NCBI RefSeq assembly: GCF_009828925.2
Contig: NZ_WUTY02000001.1
Location: 2,324,492 to 2,388,491 of the forward strand
Length of the DNA: 64,000 bases
Direction of reading: 5' to 3'
Source: Methylicorpusculum oleiharenae
Lineage (GTDB): Bacteria > Pseudomonadota > Gammaproteobacteria > Methylococcales > Methylomonadaceae
The position numbers and the translations under genes were made by a program. The notes under the pieces are model-generated. The model saw nothing but the letters and a program-made list of their open reading frames with translations, was not told the DNA's origin and did no database searches. Shown piece after piece: positions 27,912 through 37,632 of the stretch. Within the stretch, counting starts at the first letter, position 1, and each line of letters begins with the position of its first letter.

Positions 27912-29024
27912 ATGCCGGTGGAAGCCCCACAGCCAATCATATTGATTGTTGACGATTTACCAGAGAATCTGGCCGTCCTTAGCGAATTATTACAACCTTA
28001 TTACGATGTGAGAGCGGCCACCTCGGGTCAAAAAGCTTTACGTGTGGCACATATTGAACCTTACCCGGACCTGATTCTGCTCGATGTGATGATGCCGGAA
28101 ATGAATGGTTATCAGGTATTCGAACAATTGAGGGCAGATCCGATCACTCATGATATTCCGGTGATTTTTGTTACCGCTATGGATAGCAAGGAAGCGGAAT
28201 TGCATGGCCTTAATACAGGGGCCGTGGACTATATAACCAAACCGATTATCCTTCCCATTGTTTTAGCCAGGGTGCATACCCAGCTCGAACTAAAACAAGC
28301 GCGTCAACACCTGGTAAACCAGAATGCGTGGCTGGAAGCCGAGGTTGCGCGCAGGATGATGGAAAATGAGCTTATTCAGGAAGTTAGCATTCGTGCGTTG
28401 GCGCATCTTGCCGAAATACGTGATTCGGAAACAGGCTATCACATTCTTCGTACACAAGGTTATGTAGAGCAATTGGCAGTGGGCCTGCAAAAAAATCCTG
28501 ATTATACGGATGCATTAACAAACAGTTATATCAAGTTATTGACCCGTTCGGCGCCATTGCATGATATAGGCAAAGTAGGGATTCCTGATGCAATACTCCG
28601 AAAACCGGGGCCACTTACACCGCAAGAGTGGGATATTATGAAGACTCATGCACAGTTGGGCAGTGATGCAATAGAGTTTGCTGAGCGGGATACGGTCGAG
28701 TCAGTGGAGTTTCTTTCTCTGGCCAAAGAAATTGCCCGTTGGCATCATGAAAAATGGAATGGCAGCGGTTATCCTGATGGTTTGATTGGCGATGCTACGC
28801 CCATTTCAGCCCGAATTATGGCCTTGGCGGATGTGTTTGACGCATTGATTTCCCCGCGCGTCTATAAACTGCCTATGCCTTATGAGCATGCCAGGGACAT
28901 TATCTTGAAAGGACGGGGTACTCATTTTGACCCTGATGTAGTCGATATCTTCATTTCCAAATTTGATGTTTTCTGTGAAATTGCCGATCGTTACCGCGAT
29001 TCTCACTCGGACTGCGAACCATGA
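27912..29024 (+). CDS. Response regulator with HD-GYP phosphodiesterase domain
   Basis: RpfG-type protein of 370 residues: receiver domain about 9-125 with phospho-acceptor Asp58 (LLDVMMPEMNG) and Lys110, a linking coiled coil, then an HD-GYP domain. HD is at 217-218 (LHDIGKVGIPD), and the GYP motif is intact (HHEKWNGSGYPDG, 286-288). Expected to hydrolyse cyclic di-GMP when phosphorylated. The start codon follows GGAG by seven bases. It heads a signalling island: a PAS sensor, a remnant regulator and a hybrid kinase follow within 300 bp on the same strand, so the cognate kinase may be the hybrid at 32042. Confidence 0.93.
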   Translation: MPVEAPQPIILIVDDLPENLAVLSELLQPYYDVRAATSGQKALRVAHIEPYPDLILLDVMMPEMNGYQVFEQLRADPITHDIPVIFVTAMDSKEAELHGLNTGAVDYITKPIILPIVLARVHTQLELKQARQHLVNQNAWLEAEVARRMMENELIQEVSIRALAHLAEIRDSETGYHILRTQGYVEQLAVGLQKNPDYTDALTNSYIKLLTRSAPLHDIGKVGIPDAILRKPGPLTPQEWDIMKTHAQLGSDAIEFAERDTVESVEFLSLAKEIARWHHEKWNGSGYPDGLIGDATPISARIMALADVFDALISPRVYKLPMPYEHARDIILKGRGTHFDPDVVDIFISKFDVFCEIADRYRDSHSDCEP

Positions 29025-29102
29025 TTTATTGTGAGACGTAACAAGGGAAATGCCATTAAGTTAAAGCCATCACAATCAATCAATGGGTAGTCTTGCAGGA
29101 GC

Positions 29103-29202
29103 AGGCTTTGCCAGCATGGATACTGGCATAGAGCCTATGGATGTATTTACGGCGTTCTTTGACGGACACCCCGGTGCCGAATTTCGATCTACTATGGGTA
29201 TA
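29103..29202. repeat. Dispersed repeat family 2, copy 1
   Basis: About 100 bp nearly identical to 59081-59182: both have AGGCTTTGCCAGCATGGAT, a CTGGCATAGAGCCT block, ATGGATGTATTTACGGCGT, CTTTGACGG and CACCCCGGTGCCGAATTTCG. The first part folds as a long hairpin (AGGCTTTGCCAGCAT with ATACTGGCATAGAGCCT). It lies between the HD-GYP gene and the PAS sensor. Confidence 0.85.
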
Positions 29203-29308
29203 CATGGAGATGAACTGTGAAGTTTATTAAAATTCGTTTTATTAGTGTCGCCTCCTTATTCAACAAGTCATTTCCGGCTAATTAGCCCCAGGTCCAGACG
29301 AATCCACT

Positions 29309-31528
29309 ATGATCACTGACTCGTTAACAACCCAATCACAAGATGTCGCCAGTCGCGGTAAAAATCTTTCTGTGGTTTTCATATATGCGCTGTTTGCTAC
29401 CGTTTGGATTTTACTTTCCGATCAGTTGACCCGTATTTTTTTTGACGACCCGGAAACGATTATTCTCGTCAGTATCTTAAAAGGATGGCTTTTCGTCATT
29501 ATCACTTCACTGATGCTCTATGGCTTGATGCTTCGCTGGTTTAAGGTTCCCGCAGCAGTTGCCGTTAAAGCAAAAAAGTCTGCTCTACAGGCTTGGATAT
29601 TTGTGTTGTTAGCCTTAGTCATTGTTGTGTTGACCTGTTCCTTTATGTTCTTGTCTATAAAACATCATAAACAACAAAAGATCAGTCAACTGCAGGCCGT
29701 GGCCGATCTGAAGTCACGGCAAATAGGCGATTGGCGGCAAGAACGGCAGCGTTATGCAGAATTTATGCAAACTAGCTTTTTCTATGCCAGACAATACCGT
29801 TTGTGGCAAGAATCAGGTAATCACCAAAGCGGGAAAGAGTTAGACATCCGATTGGAGCAATCGGTCAGGATCCATATGTATGATGGTGTAACATTGATCA
29901 GTCCACTCGGAGCCCGGTTATGGAGTTCTTATTCTGATTCGGTCGCCCTTTCTCAGAAAACAATAGATGCGGTTCTCTTAACAAGTGCCGATAGAAAAGT
30001 CCATGAAATAGGTCCTTATCGAGACGCGACAGGCAGTGCCAGGCTGGATTTCGTTGTGCCGATTAACCGTGTGTCCAAAGAGGGTGCAGTCCCCGTTCTT
30101 ATCCAGCATTTTGAACTGGATAAGTGGCTTTTTCCTGCGCTGACACATGGGCCGATGATCAGTGCCAGTGTAGAAACCTTATTGATCAGAAAAGACGATG
30201 ATCAGTTGTTCTATCTTAATCCGTTAAAGGACAATGCAAATGCTGAACTCAATCTTCGTTTACCGGTTTCGACACCCAAGCTATTAGCTGCCCAGTTGTT
30301 TCGTAACGAAATTCAGTTGGGAGAACCGATTGAAGGCGTTGACTACCGTAACGAACCCGTTATCGGTGTAGCGCAGGCTATTGAAGGCAGTGATTGGGTA
30401 TTAATTTGCAAGCTGGACATGGCTGAACTTTATGCTGAAGCCCGAGAGGATATTGTATGGATAGGCATGGTGGGTTTATTGTCTCTATTCGTGGCGGGTG
30501 CCGGTCATTATTTGCTGCGGAAGGGCCAACAATTAGAACTATCTCGGTTTGAACAGGAATCTCAAGCAAGGCAACTGCAAGCTTTGAACCTTTTATCCGC
30601 CATTGCCGATAGTTCCAGTGATGCTATATTTGCCAAGGATTTGCAGGGCCGCTATATGCTGTTTAATGCCGCAGCCAGTCAGATTGTCGGTAAGTCGGTT
30701 GATGAGGTGATCGGCCGGGATGATACGGCTTTATTTCCTGCAGATCAGGCTGAAATGCTCATGGCTATCGGCCGCCGCGTGCTGGCTGAGAATAAAACGA
30801 TTACTGGGGAAGAAACAATCATGACAGCAGATGGCGTCCGAGTGTTTTCTTCGATCAAGGGGCCTTTATACGATGGTGACGGTCATGTTAGCGGCTTGTT
30901 TGGTATATCGCGAGACATCACCGAACGTAAGAAGGCGGAAGAAGAACTCCGCATCAGTAAGGAACGTCTGCAGTTGGCGCTTGAGGTCACGACTGTCGGG
31001 CTTTGGGATTGGGATATTCAGAGCGATGTTGCCTATCTATCGCCCCGTTACTATGAAATTACCGGTTACCGGGCCGATGAGGTCACGCCAGATTTTGCAT
31101 TTTTTAAAAGCACCATTCATCCTGATGATTTGCCATTAGTAATGAAGACCATAGACGCTCATTTGCAGGGGATCATTACCGCTGTTGATGTCGATTATCG
31201 TCTTCAAAAGCCGGCAGGGCAAATTACCTGGGTTAATGAAAAAGGCCGAGTCGTCGAATGGACGAATGAGGGTAAACCGCTAAGGATGATAGGGACTATT
31301 AACGATATCAGTGCCGCTAAGGTTGCCGAACATGCGCTGCGAAAGCAAGCTGAGGAATTGGCTGAGCGAAATGCAGAAATGGAACGTTTCAATCGTGCCT
31401 CGGTTGGCCGTGAACTGGACATGATTGCATTGAAGCAACAGATTAACGAATTGTCCCGGCAGCTTGGTCAGGAGCCGCCTTTCAGGTTGTCTTTTTTGGA
31501 TGAGCCGGGTGAAGGAGGCGAGATTTGA
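29309..31528 (+). CDS. Membrane-bound PAS-domain sensor lacking a kinase or output domain
   Basis: A 739-residue sensor protein. Two TM helices (about 21-40 and 50-75) and a third at about 92-115 precede a large extracytoplasmic domain (about 118-380); a TM near 385-402 follows. Two PAS/PAC modules come next (LNLLSAIADSSSDAIFAKDL... ISRDITERKKAEEELR, then WDWDIQSDVAYLSPRYYEIT... GTINDISAAK). It ends in a coiled coil with REL...IALKQQINELSRQLGQ and has no HisKA, HATPase, GGDEF or HD domain. Proteins of this design are usually found upstream of hybrid kinases, so it may be the input partner for the kinase at 32042. Confidence 0.85.
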   Translation: MITDSLTTQSQDVASRGKNLSVVFIYALFATVWILLSDQLTRIFFDDPETIILVSILKGWLFVIITSLMLYGLMLRWFKVPAAVAVKAKKSALQAWIFVLLALVIVVLTCSFMFLSIKHHKQQKISQLQAVADLKSRQIGDWRQERQRYAEFMQTSFFYARQYRLWQESGNHQSGKELDIRLEQSVRIHMYDGVTLISPLGARLWSSYSDSVALSQKTIDAVLLTSADRKVHEIGPYRDATGSARLDFVVPINRVSKEGAVPVLIQHFELDKWLFPALTHGPMISASVETLLIRKDDDQLFYLNPLKDNANAELNLRLPVSTPKLLAAQLFRNEIQLGEPIEGVDYRNEPVIGVAQAIEGSDWVLICKLDMAELYAEAREDIVWIGMVGLLSLFVAGAGHYLLRKGQQLELSRFEQESQARQLQALNLLSAIADSSSDAIFAKDLQGRYMLFNAAASQIVGKSVDEVIGRDDTALFPADQAEMLMAIGRRVLAENKTITGEETIMTADGVRVFSSIKGPLYDGDGHVSGLFGISRDITERKKAEEELRISKERLQLALEVTTVGLWDWDIQSDVAYLSPRYYEITGYRADEVTPDFAFFKSTIHPDDLPLVMKTIDAHLQGIITAVDVDYRLQKPAGQITWVNEKGRVVEWTNEGKPLRMIGTINDISAAKVAEHALRKQAEELAERNAEMERFNRASVGRELDMIALKQQINELSRQLGQEPPFRLSFLDEPGEGGEI

Positions 31529-31880
31529 ACAGGCTACAAGATGTCATTCCAACCGGTTTGCATCAATTTATATCCGCTACCTTAATGATTGCAATTTCTA
31601 TGGTTTATATTTCCGATTTTGCAAGGAAATTAGTTATTTCATTGGGTTACGATTTATTTAAGTATAGATTTTAGGTGTTTATGGTGTACTGGTCACTTTG
31701 CTGAGTGAGGCTTGCACGATAGCTATTCCCGTTTTGAAACCAAATTAGAACGGGCTGCGGCGGGCATCGTCAAGATGGGTGGGGTTATTGAGGATAAGTT
31801 TGAATCTGGAAAAATGCGGTCACCTGTTTTTCGCTATCAGGAGCGCCCGTTCATGCTGAGAAGTATAAATCGGAGTTTTT
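31529..31880. other. 350-bp spacer with a possible PhoU-like remnant
   Basis: An open frame from a TTG at 31712 reads HDSYSRFETKLERAAAGIVK then MGGVIEDKFE. The spacing of Phe, Leu, Val-like and MGG-VE residues resembles the first helix of PhoU. The match is short, and the frame degenerates after about 35 residues. No ribosome site is visible. If real, it is a remnant only. Confidence 0.25.
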
Positions 31881-32045
31881 ATGAGTTCGACAAAAAGCAT
31901 TTTATTAGAGGGTGATCGCTTGAGCAGCGTTGAGAATGGAGTCAACAGTTTTGTCCTAAAGGCAGTGGGTTTTAACGATTTTGCCGAGACTGCAGCGCGT
32001 TTAGGGGTCTATTGGCTGGCGACTTCCGAGGGCCCGCCTCGATGA
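31881..32045 (+). pseudogene. Internally deleted response-regulator (Rcp1-like) gene
   Basis: A 54-codon frame with GGAG six bases upstream. It begins MSSTKSILLEGD, like the N-terminus of a receiver (ILLVEDD), then jumps to GVNSFVLKAVGFNDFAETAA followed by RLGVYWLATSEGPP. That is the C-terminal end of small CheY/Rcp1-type regulators, with Val-Lys-(Pro) near the conserved Lys and the LG-YW...NEPP tail. About 90 residues are missing, including the phospho-acceptor Asp. The stop overlaps the ATG of the hybrid kinase (ATGA), so the gap is an in-frame or compensated deletion. It should not phosphorylate, but could still help coupling of the downstream start. Confidence 0.7.
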
Positions 32046-35000
32046 AAGTATTAGTTATTGAAGATATCACCTCAGATTTTTTATTGCTGGAGCGATTTCT
32101 CCGCCTGAATGGAATTGAGGGCGAATGTCAGTGTATCGCTACTAATCAAGAGTTGGAACACGCTTTACAGTCCTCGTGGGATGTCGTGCTATCGGATTAC
32201 AATGTGCCCGGTATGGATTTTCGTACCACGCTTCAACAAATCCACAATTCCAATTCCGAATTGCCTGTGATTTTAGTATCCGGTAGCGTGGGCGAAGAAA
32301 TGGCGGTAGAGCTGTTACGCTTGGGAATGGTTGATTTTGTCTTTAAGAATAATCTTATCCGCCTGGTGCCGGCTATGCGGCGCGCGATAGATGAGGTTAA
32401 TGAGCGCCGCATACGTCACGCCGCTGAAACGGTATTGCACGAAACCCAGGAACGCGCTTTGAAAGTACAGCGTCAGGCGCAATTGGCCGCAATGAATTTG
32501 ATGGAAGATGCCATCATTGCTCGAAATCAGGCAGAGACGGTAAATGCGGCGTTACGCGAGAGCGAACAGCGTTTGATACTGGCCCAGGAAGGTGCTCATG
32601 TCGGTATCTGGGATTGGGATATTAGTAATGATAAACCCTATTGGTCGCCCGAATGTTTTCGGATTTACGGACTTGCCCCAGGTGAATTAAAAAGGAATGA
32701 AGATTTTTTAGCACGGGTGCATCCGGATGACTTGCCATTGTTTGAGGCGGTGTGGGCGACACATATCATGCAGGGCAAGCCTTTCGAGGTAGAGTTCCGC
32801 TTCAGGCGGAATTCGGGCGAAGTGTGCTGGTTAATCAGCAAGGGGCAGGCTCAATATGACCAGGACGGCAAACCGATCAGACTCTCCGGCATCAATCTGG
32901 ATATTACCGAACGCAAAAACAGTGAACAGCAGTTACGCAAATTGGTTGAAGTCGTCGAGCAAAGCCCAGTAAGTACCATTATTACCTGCCTGGATGGCAA
33001 TATTGAATATGTCAATGAGGCGTTCATTCAAGTCTGCGGCTATAGCCGTGAGGAGTTGGTGGGTCAAAATCCCCGTGTTCTGAAGTCAGGCAAGACATCG
33101 GCCGAGATTTATTTAAAACTGTGGGATGCGCTTAAGTCCGGCAAGACCTGGAAGGGGGAGTTCATCAATAGACGCAAAGACGGCAGCGAATATGTGGAAT
33201 ACGCGATTATTATTCCTATCCGTGACGCAGATGGAAGCATTTCTCACTATGCAGCTTTGAAAGAGGATATCTCTGATAATAAAAGGCTCAATGAAGAGTT
33301 GGATCAGCATCGCCACCATCTGGAAGCGCTGGTAAAGCAGCGCACTTTCGAGCTGGAAACTGCATGGGCTTCTGCTGATGCGGCTAATCGTGCCAAGAGC
33401 TCATTTCTGGCCAACATGAGTCATGAAATTCGCACGCCCATGAATGCCATCATCGGCATGACTTATTTACTTCGGCGAAGCGGTCTGACTGCCGAGCAAA
33501 ATGAGCGGTTGAACAAAATAGATACGGCTACACAGCATCTACTTTCTATCATCAATGACATCCTCGATATATCTAAGATTGAGGCGGGTCATATGCAGCT
33601 GGAAGAAGTCGATTTTTCACTGAGCGTGGTGCTGGATAATATCTATTCAATGATTTCCGATAAAGCTCGGGCTAAAGGTTTAAGTATCAGGTTCGATTGC
33701 GAACAGGTTCCGAAGTGGCTGCGGGGTGATCCAACCCGTTTGCGCCAAGCTTTGCTTAACTATGCCGACAATGCGGTCAAGTTTACTGACTCCGGTGAAA
33801 TTTGTTTGTGTGTCAGCGTGCTTGAAGAGAGTCGCGAAGGTTTATTGATTCGTTTTGAATTTCAGGATTCCGGAGTCGGAATAGAGGAGGATAAATTACC
33901 AATATTATTTGAAGCATTTGCTCAGGCGGATGCTTCTACCACACGTAAATTCGGTGGCACCGGATTAGGACTGGCAATTACCAAGCGGTTGGCAAGCATG
34001 ATGGGAGGCGATACAGGAGTCAGAAGTATCTTGGGGAAAGGCAGCACTTTCTGGTTTACGGCCCGGTTTCAGCGAGGTCAAGGTCAAATGCCGGAAAGAC
34101 AGGAATCAGCAGTGGCCGCCGAGGTGGTTTTGCGCCGAGATCATAGTGGTGCCTGCGTGTTGCTGGTGGAGGATAATCTGGTCAATCGTGAGGTGGCTTT
34201 GGAGTTGTTGTACGGAGTTGGTCTGGCCGTGCATACGGCGGAAAACGGTCGGGTAGCTTTACAGAAGGCGAGTAAAATGAATTACGATTTGATATTAATG
34301 GATGTACAGATGCCTGTTATGGATGGTTTGACGGCAACCCAAAAGATTCGCGCGCAACCGGGTCTGGCCTCCTTGCCGATTTTGGCAATGACCTCCAATG
34401 CTTTTAATGAAGACCGGTTGGCTTGTCTTGCAGCCGGCATGAATGATTTTGTCGCCAAGCCGGTTATGCCTGGAGAGCTTTATGCGACATTGTTGCGCTG
34501 GCTATCAAAGAAAGGACAGCCTGAGGTTGCCCCTGTGGAGCCCAATAGCACTGACAAAACCCCAGTTGCATCGGCATTAATTGATTCGGCTGCCAAAGCT
34601 CCGCCTGAATCATTACCGCCTATAGATGGAATGGACTTTGCTCCGCCTCTCCAGGTTCTTCGTGGCAATATCACCAAATATAAAGCCTTGCTACGTCTTT
34701 TTGCGCTTTCGCATAAGGACGATATGCATGTTGCATTAAAACTGCTGGCGGAAGGCGATAAACAGGCTGTCCGGCATTTGGCGCATAGCCTGAAAGGCGT
34801 ATCTTCGACGTTGGGTGCTTATCGTGTGTGTGACCGGGTGACTCAGCTGGAAAATGCCTTGTTCAAAAACGCGGAGTTGAACGAATGTACTGAACTGGCC
34901 CGGTTATGTGACAGTGAGTTGAGACAATTGGCCGAGGCGATACTTGGTTTGCCCGATGATCCAGATCAAACTCGCAGCAGCGAGATTGATCAAGAGCCCA

Positions 35001-35206
35001 TCAAGCACATACTTGCGGAAATGGAAGGTCTGTTGATCCAGGGTAATATCCGGGCCGGGCGTCTTGCTTCTGAGTCAGTTGAACAGTTACGGGCTGTATT
35101 CGGAGATCGTTATGCCGATTTTATGCATCAACTCGAGATTTTTGATTACGAAAAGGCATTAGAAATACTAAAAGCCTGTCCTTATTACATTAAGCTTTCA
35201 GATTAA
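32042..35206 (+). CDS. Hybrid sensor histidine kinase, REC-PAS-PAS-HK-REC-HPt
   Basis: A 1054-residue phosphorelay protein. Domains in order: receiver 1-120 (Asp52 in VLSDYNVPG), coiled region 125-180, PAS 181-292, PAS 303-415, HisKA with His461 (FLANMSHEIRTPMN), HATPase (N-box around Asn577, GVGIEEDKLP, GGTGLGL), receiver about 704-820 (Asp754, ILMDVQMPVMDG), HPt with His915 (RHLAHSLKGVSSTL). No TM helix, so it is cytosolic. The ATG at 32042 overlaps the stop of the remnant regulator; a TTG at 32012 is in frame but unsupported. It stands in a row with the PAS sensor and the HD-GYP regulator, a plausible phosphorelay that controls cyclic di-GMP. It converges with hisC, with four bases of overlap at the stops. 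Confidence 0.95.
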   Translation: MKVLVIEDITSDFLLLERFLRLNGIEGECQCIATNQELEHALQSSWDVVLSDYNVPGMDFRTTLQQIHNSNSELPVILVSGSVGEEMAVELLRLGMVDFVFKNNLIRLVPAMRRAIDEVNERRIRHAAETVLHETQERALKVQRQAQLAAMNLMEDAIIARNQAETVNAALRESEQRLILAQEGAHVGIWDWDISNDKPYWSPECFRIYGLAPGELKRNEDFLARVHPDDLPLFEAVWATHIMQGKPFEVEFRFRRNSGEVCWLISKGQAQYDQDGKPIRLSGINLDITERKNSEQQLRKLVEVVEQSPVSTIITCLDGNIEYVNEAFIQVCGYSREELVGQNPRVLKSGKTSAEIYLKLWDALKSGKTWKGEFINRRKDGSEYVEYAIIIPIRDADGSISHYAALKEDISDNKRLNEELDQHRHHLEALVKQRTFELETAWASADAANRAKSSFLANMSHEIRTPMNAIIGMTYLLRRSGLTAEQNERLNKIDTATQHLLSIINDILDISKIEAGHMQLEEVDFSLSVVLDNIYSMISDKARAKGLSIRFDCEQVPKWLRGDPTRLRQALLNYADNAVKFTDSGEICLCVSVLEESREGLLIRFEFQDSGVGIEEDKLPILFEAFAQADASTTRKFGGTGLGLAITKRLASMMGGDTGVRSILGKGSTFWFTARFQRGQGQMPERQESAVAAEVVLRRDHSGACVLLVEDNLVNREVALELLYGVGLAVHTAENGRVALQKASKMNYDLILMDVQMPVMDGLTATQKIRAQPGLASLPILAMTSNAFNEDRLACLAAGMNDFVAKPVMPGELYATLLRWLSKKGQPEVAPVEPNSTDKTPVASALIDSAAKAPPESLPPIDGMDFAPPLQVLRGNITKYKALLRLFALSHKDDMHVALKLLAEGDKQAVRHLAHSLKGVSSTLGAYRVCDRVTQLENALFKNAELNECTELARLCDSELRQLAEAILGLPDDPDQTRSSEIDQEPIKHILAEMEGLLIQGNIRAGRLASESVEQLRAVFGDRYADFMHQLEIFDYEKALEILKACPYYIKLSD

Positions 35207-36273
35207 GCTGATAACGCATTTAAAAAGGCGTCATTTTCTTCCGGTGTGCCAATTGTGACTCTCAGGCAATCTTTCATCAATCCTCCTTGAGGTGACATGT
35301 TTTTAATGAGCACACCTTGTTTTTTGATGTGTTCAAACAGCGTGGTTGCCTGGTCAGCTTGAGTTCTGAATAAAATAAAATTGGCGGCACTTGGGTAGAC
35401 GCAAAAGCGGTTCATCGCTTCCAATACGCTAAGTACCCGGCTTCGCTCGCTACAAAGAATAGCGGTTTGAGTGTTAAACAGTTCGCTATGCTGCAACGCA
35501 AATTCAGCGGTGGCCTGCGTTAAAATATTGATGTTGTAGGGCAGGCGGATTTTGTTGAGTTCCTGAATGACAAGAGGGTGTCCTGCCAAGTAGCCCAGTC
35601 GCAAACCGGCCAAGCCCAATTTGGAAAGTGTGCGCATCACAAGCAGATTATCAAAATGGCCCAACTCACCCATGAAGCTGGCGTTCGCAAAAGGAGCGTA
35701 AGCCTCATCCAATACCACCAAACCCTTACAAGCCTTGATGATTTCGATAACGGCCCCTTTTTCAAATAGATTGCCGGTAGGATTATTGGGGTAAGCCAGA
35801 AAGACCAGGGAAGGTTGATGGAGAGCGATGGCGTCAAGCATGGCGTCCAGATCAAGGTCAAAAGTCTCACTGTTTAACGGTACGCCGATATAGTCAAGGC
35901 CAAGTGATAGGCTGACTTGTTTGTACATGACAAAGCTGGGATCAGGCGCCAAGACACCGGAACCCGTTGGCAACGCCATCAGTAACATCTGGATGATTTC
36001 ATCCGAGCCGTTGCCCAGTATCAAGCCATGCTCATCGGATATCCCGTTATTTTGTCTTAATGTCAGGCACAGTTGCCGGGCTTCAGGGTCTGGATAACGG
36101 TTTAGCGCGCAATCAGTGAGGCTGTTGAGCCATTGCTGTTTGATGTCTTCAGGCCATGAGAAAGGATTTTCCATGGCATCCAGTTTAATGAAGCTTCGGG
36201 CATCTGTCACCTTGTAAGCTGACAAGGCAAGGACTTCAGCTCTGAAAAGTGTTTTGATTTGCTCGCTGTTCAT
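35203..36273 (-). CDS. hisC: Histidinol-phosphate aminotransferase
   Basis: PLP-dependent enzyme of histidine synthesis, 356 residues. Fold-type I signatures: LGNGSDEIIQML, YPNNPTGNLF, VLDEAYAPF and the PLP lysine in RTLSKLGLAGLRLGYLAG. Last gene of murA-hisG-hisD-hisC, 42 bp after hisD. Its 3' end overlaps the convergent kinase gene by four bases. Confidence 0.96.
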   Translation of the reverse strand: MNSEQIKTLFRAEVLALSAYKVTDARSFIKLDAMENPFSWPEDIKQQWLNSLTDCALNRYPDPEARQLCLTLRQNNGISDEHGLILGNGSDEIIQMLLMALPTGSGVLAPDPSFVMYKQVSLSLGLDYIGVPLNSETFDLDLDAMLDAIALHQPSLVFLAYPNNPTGNLFEKGAVIEIIKACKGLVVLDEAYAPFANASFMGELGHFDNLLVMRTLSKLGLAGLRLGYLAGHPLVIQELNKIRLPYNINILTQATAEFALQHSELFNTQTAILCSERSRVLSVLEAMNRFCVYPSAANFILFRTQADQATTLFEHIKKQGVLIKNMSPQGGLMKDCLRVTIGTPEENDAFLNALSA

Positions 36274-36315
36274 AAAAGAAGGACATGGTTTAAGGCGAAG
36301 GCGCCAACGCGTTCG

Positions 36316-37626
36316 TTATGATGATTTGATTCTGAATTCCGCAGAGCGGGCATGGGCAGTCAGGCTTTCTCCGCGGGCGAGAACGGAGGCGGTTTTGCCG
36401 AGTTCATGCGCGCCTGACTCGGAGCAGTTAATCAAGCTGGTCCGCTTTTGGAAATCATAGACCCCCAAAGGCGATGAAAAACGTGCTGTACCCGAGGTGG
36501 GCAATACGTGATTAGGCCCTGCGCAATAATCGCCTAAGGCTTCTGCCGTGTGCCTGCCCATAAAAATGGCGCCGGCGTGACGAATTTTTTCAGATAAGTC
36601 AGCCGGATTTGCGATCGATAATTCCAAGTGCTCCGGAGCAATGGTATTGGCCACTTCTGCGGCTTCATCCAGAGAATTGACTTTGATAAACGCACCTCTG
36701 TTACTCAGCGAGGTTTTAATGACCTCGGCACGTTCCATTTCCGGCAGTAATTTATAAATGCTTTGCTCAACCTGATTTAGGTAATCGGCATCATCGGAAA
36801 TTAAAATAGCCTGGGCATTTTCGTCATGTTCCGCTTGAGAAAATAAATCCATTGCAATCCAGGCCGGATCAGTTTTTCCGTCACAAATGATCAGAATCTC
36901 TGAAGGGCCGGCGATCATGTCGATGCCCACTTGACCAAATACCAGTTTTTTTGCCGTGGCGACATAGATATTGCCGGGGCCGACAATTTTCGCAACGGCC
37001 GGGATCGATTCAGTTCCGTAGGCAAGCGCAGCGACAGCCTGTGCGCCTCCGATGGTAAATACTTTATCGACTCCGGCAAGATAAGCGGCGGCCAGTACCC
37101 ATGAATTCATTTCACCTTTGGGGCAGGGTACGACCATGATCAATTCGGAAACGCCAGCCACTTTAGCCGGTATGGCATTCATCAAAACCGACGAAGGATA
37201 CGCGGCTTTACCGCCGGGCACATAAAGACCTACACGGTCTAACGGGGTGATTTTCTGGCCTAAAATAGTGCCGTCGCCTTCGGTAAATTGCCACGACTCG
37301 ATTTTCTGATGTTCGGCATAAGCCTTGATGCGGTTGGCGGCGGTTTCCAGTGCATGCGCTTGTTCAGGCTTCAGAGAATGCCATGCTTGCTCAAGTTGCT
37401 GCTGACTAAGGACAAGTTCGTCTGCCTGGATAATGTGTCGTTGGTCAAAACGATTGGTGTATTCGATGACGGCCGAGTCACCCTTTTTTTTGACGTGTGC
37501 GATGATGTCCAGTACCCGCTGATGGATTTCCAGATCATCGGTTTCATCCCACGCCAACAGCGCTGCCAGTTGTTGCTTAAAGTTGGCATCAGCATAATCG
37601 AGTCGGGTGATTTTAAAATCGCTCAT
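36316..37626 (-). CDS. hisD: Histidinol dehydrogenase
   Basis: Zinc enzyme that oxidises histidinol to histidine in two NAD-dependent steps. 436 residues; [15 protein letters not shown] (NAD region), [18 protein letters not shown] (zinc-ligand region), APEHLELS (EH pair) and the C-terminal [19 protein letters not shown] are present. It starts six bases after the end of hisG (gap 37627-37632), pointing to one operon. Confidence 0.97.
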   Translation of the reverse strand: MSDFKITRLDYADANFKQQLAALLAWDETDDLEIHQRVLDIIAHVKKKGDSAVIEYTNRFDQRHIIQADELVLSQQQLEQAWHSLKPEQAHALETAANRIKAYAEHQKIESWQFTEGDGTILGQKITPLDRVGLYVPGGKAAYPSSVLMNAIPAKVAGVSELIMVVPCPKGEMNSWVLAAAYLAGVDKVFTIGGAQAVAALAYGTESIPAVAKIVGPGNIYVATAKKLVFGQVGIDMIAGPSEILIICDGKTDPAWIAMDLFSQAEHDENAQAILISDDADYLNQVEQSIYKLLPEMERAEVIKTSLSNRGAFIKVNSLDEAAEVANTIAPEHLELSIANPADLSEKIRHAGAIFMGRHTAEALGDYCAGPNHVLPTSGTARFSSPLGVYDFQKRTSLINCSESGAHELGKTASVLARGESLTAHARSAEFRIKSS

Positions 37627-37632
37627 TGCAAA

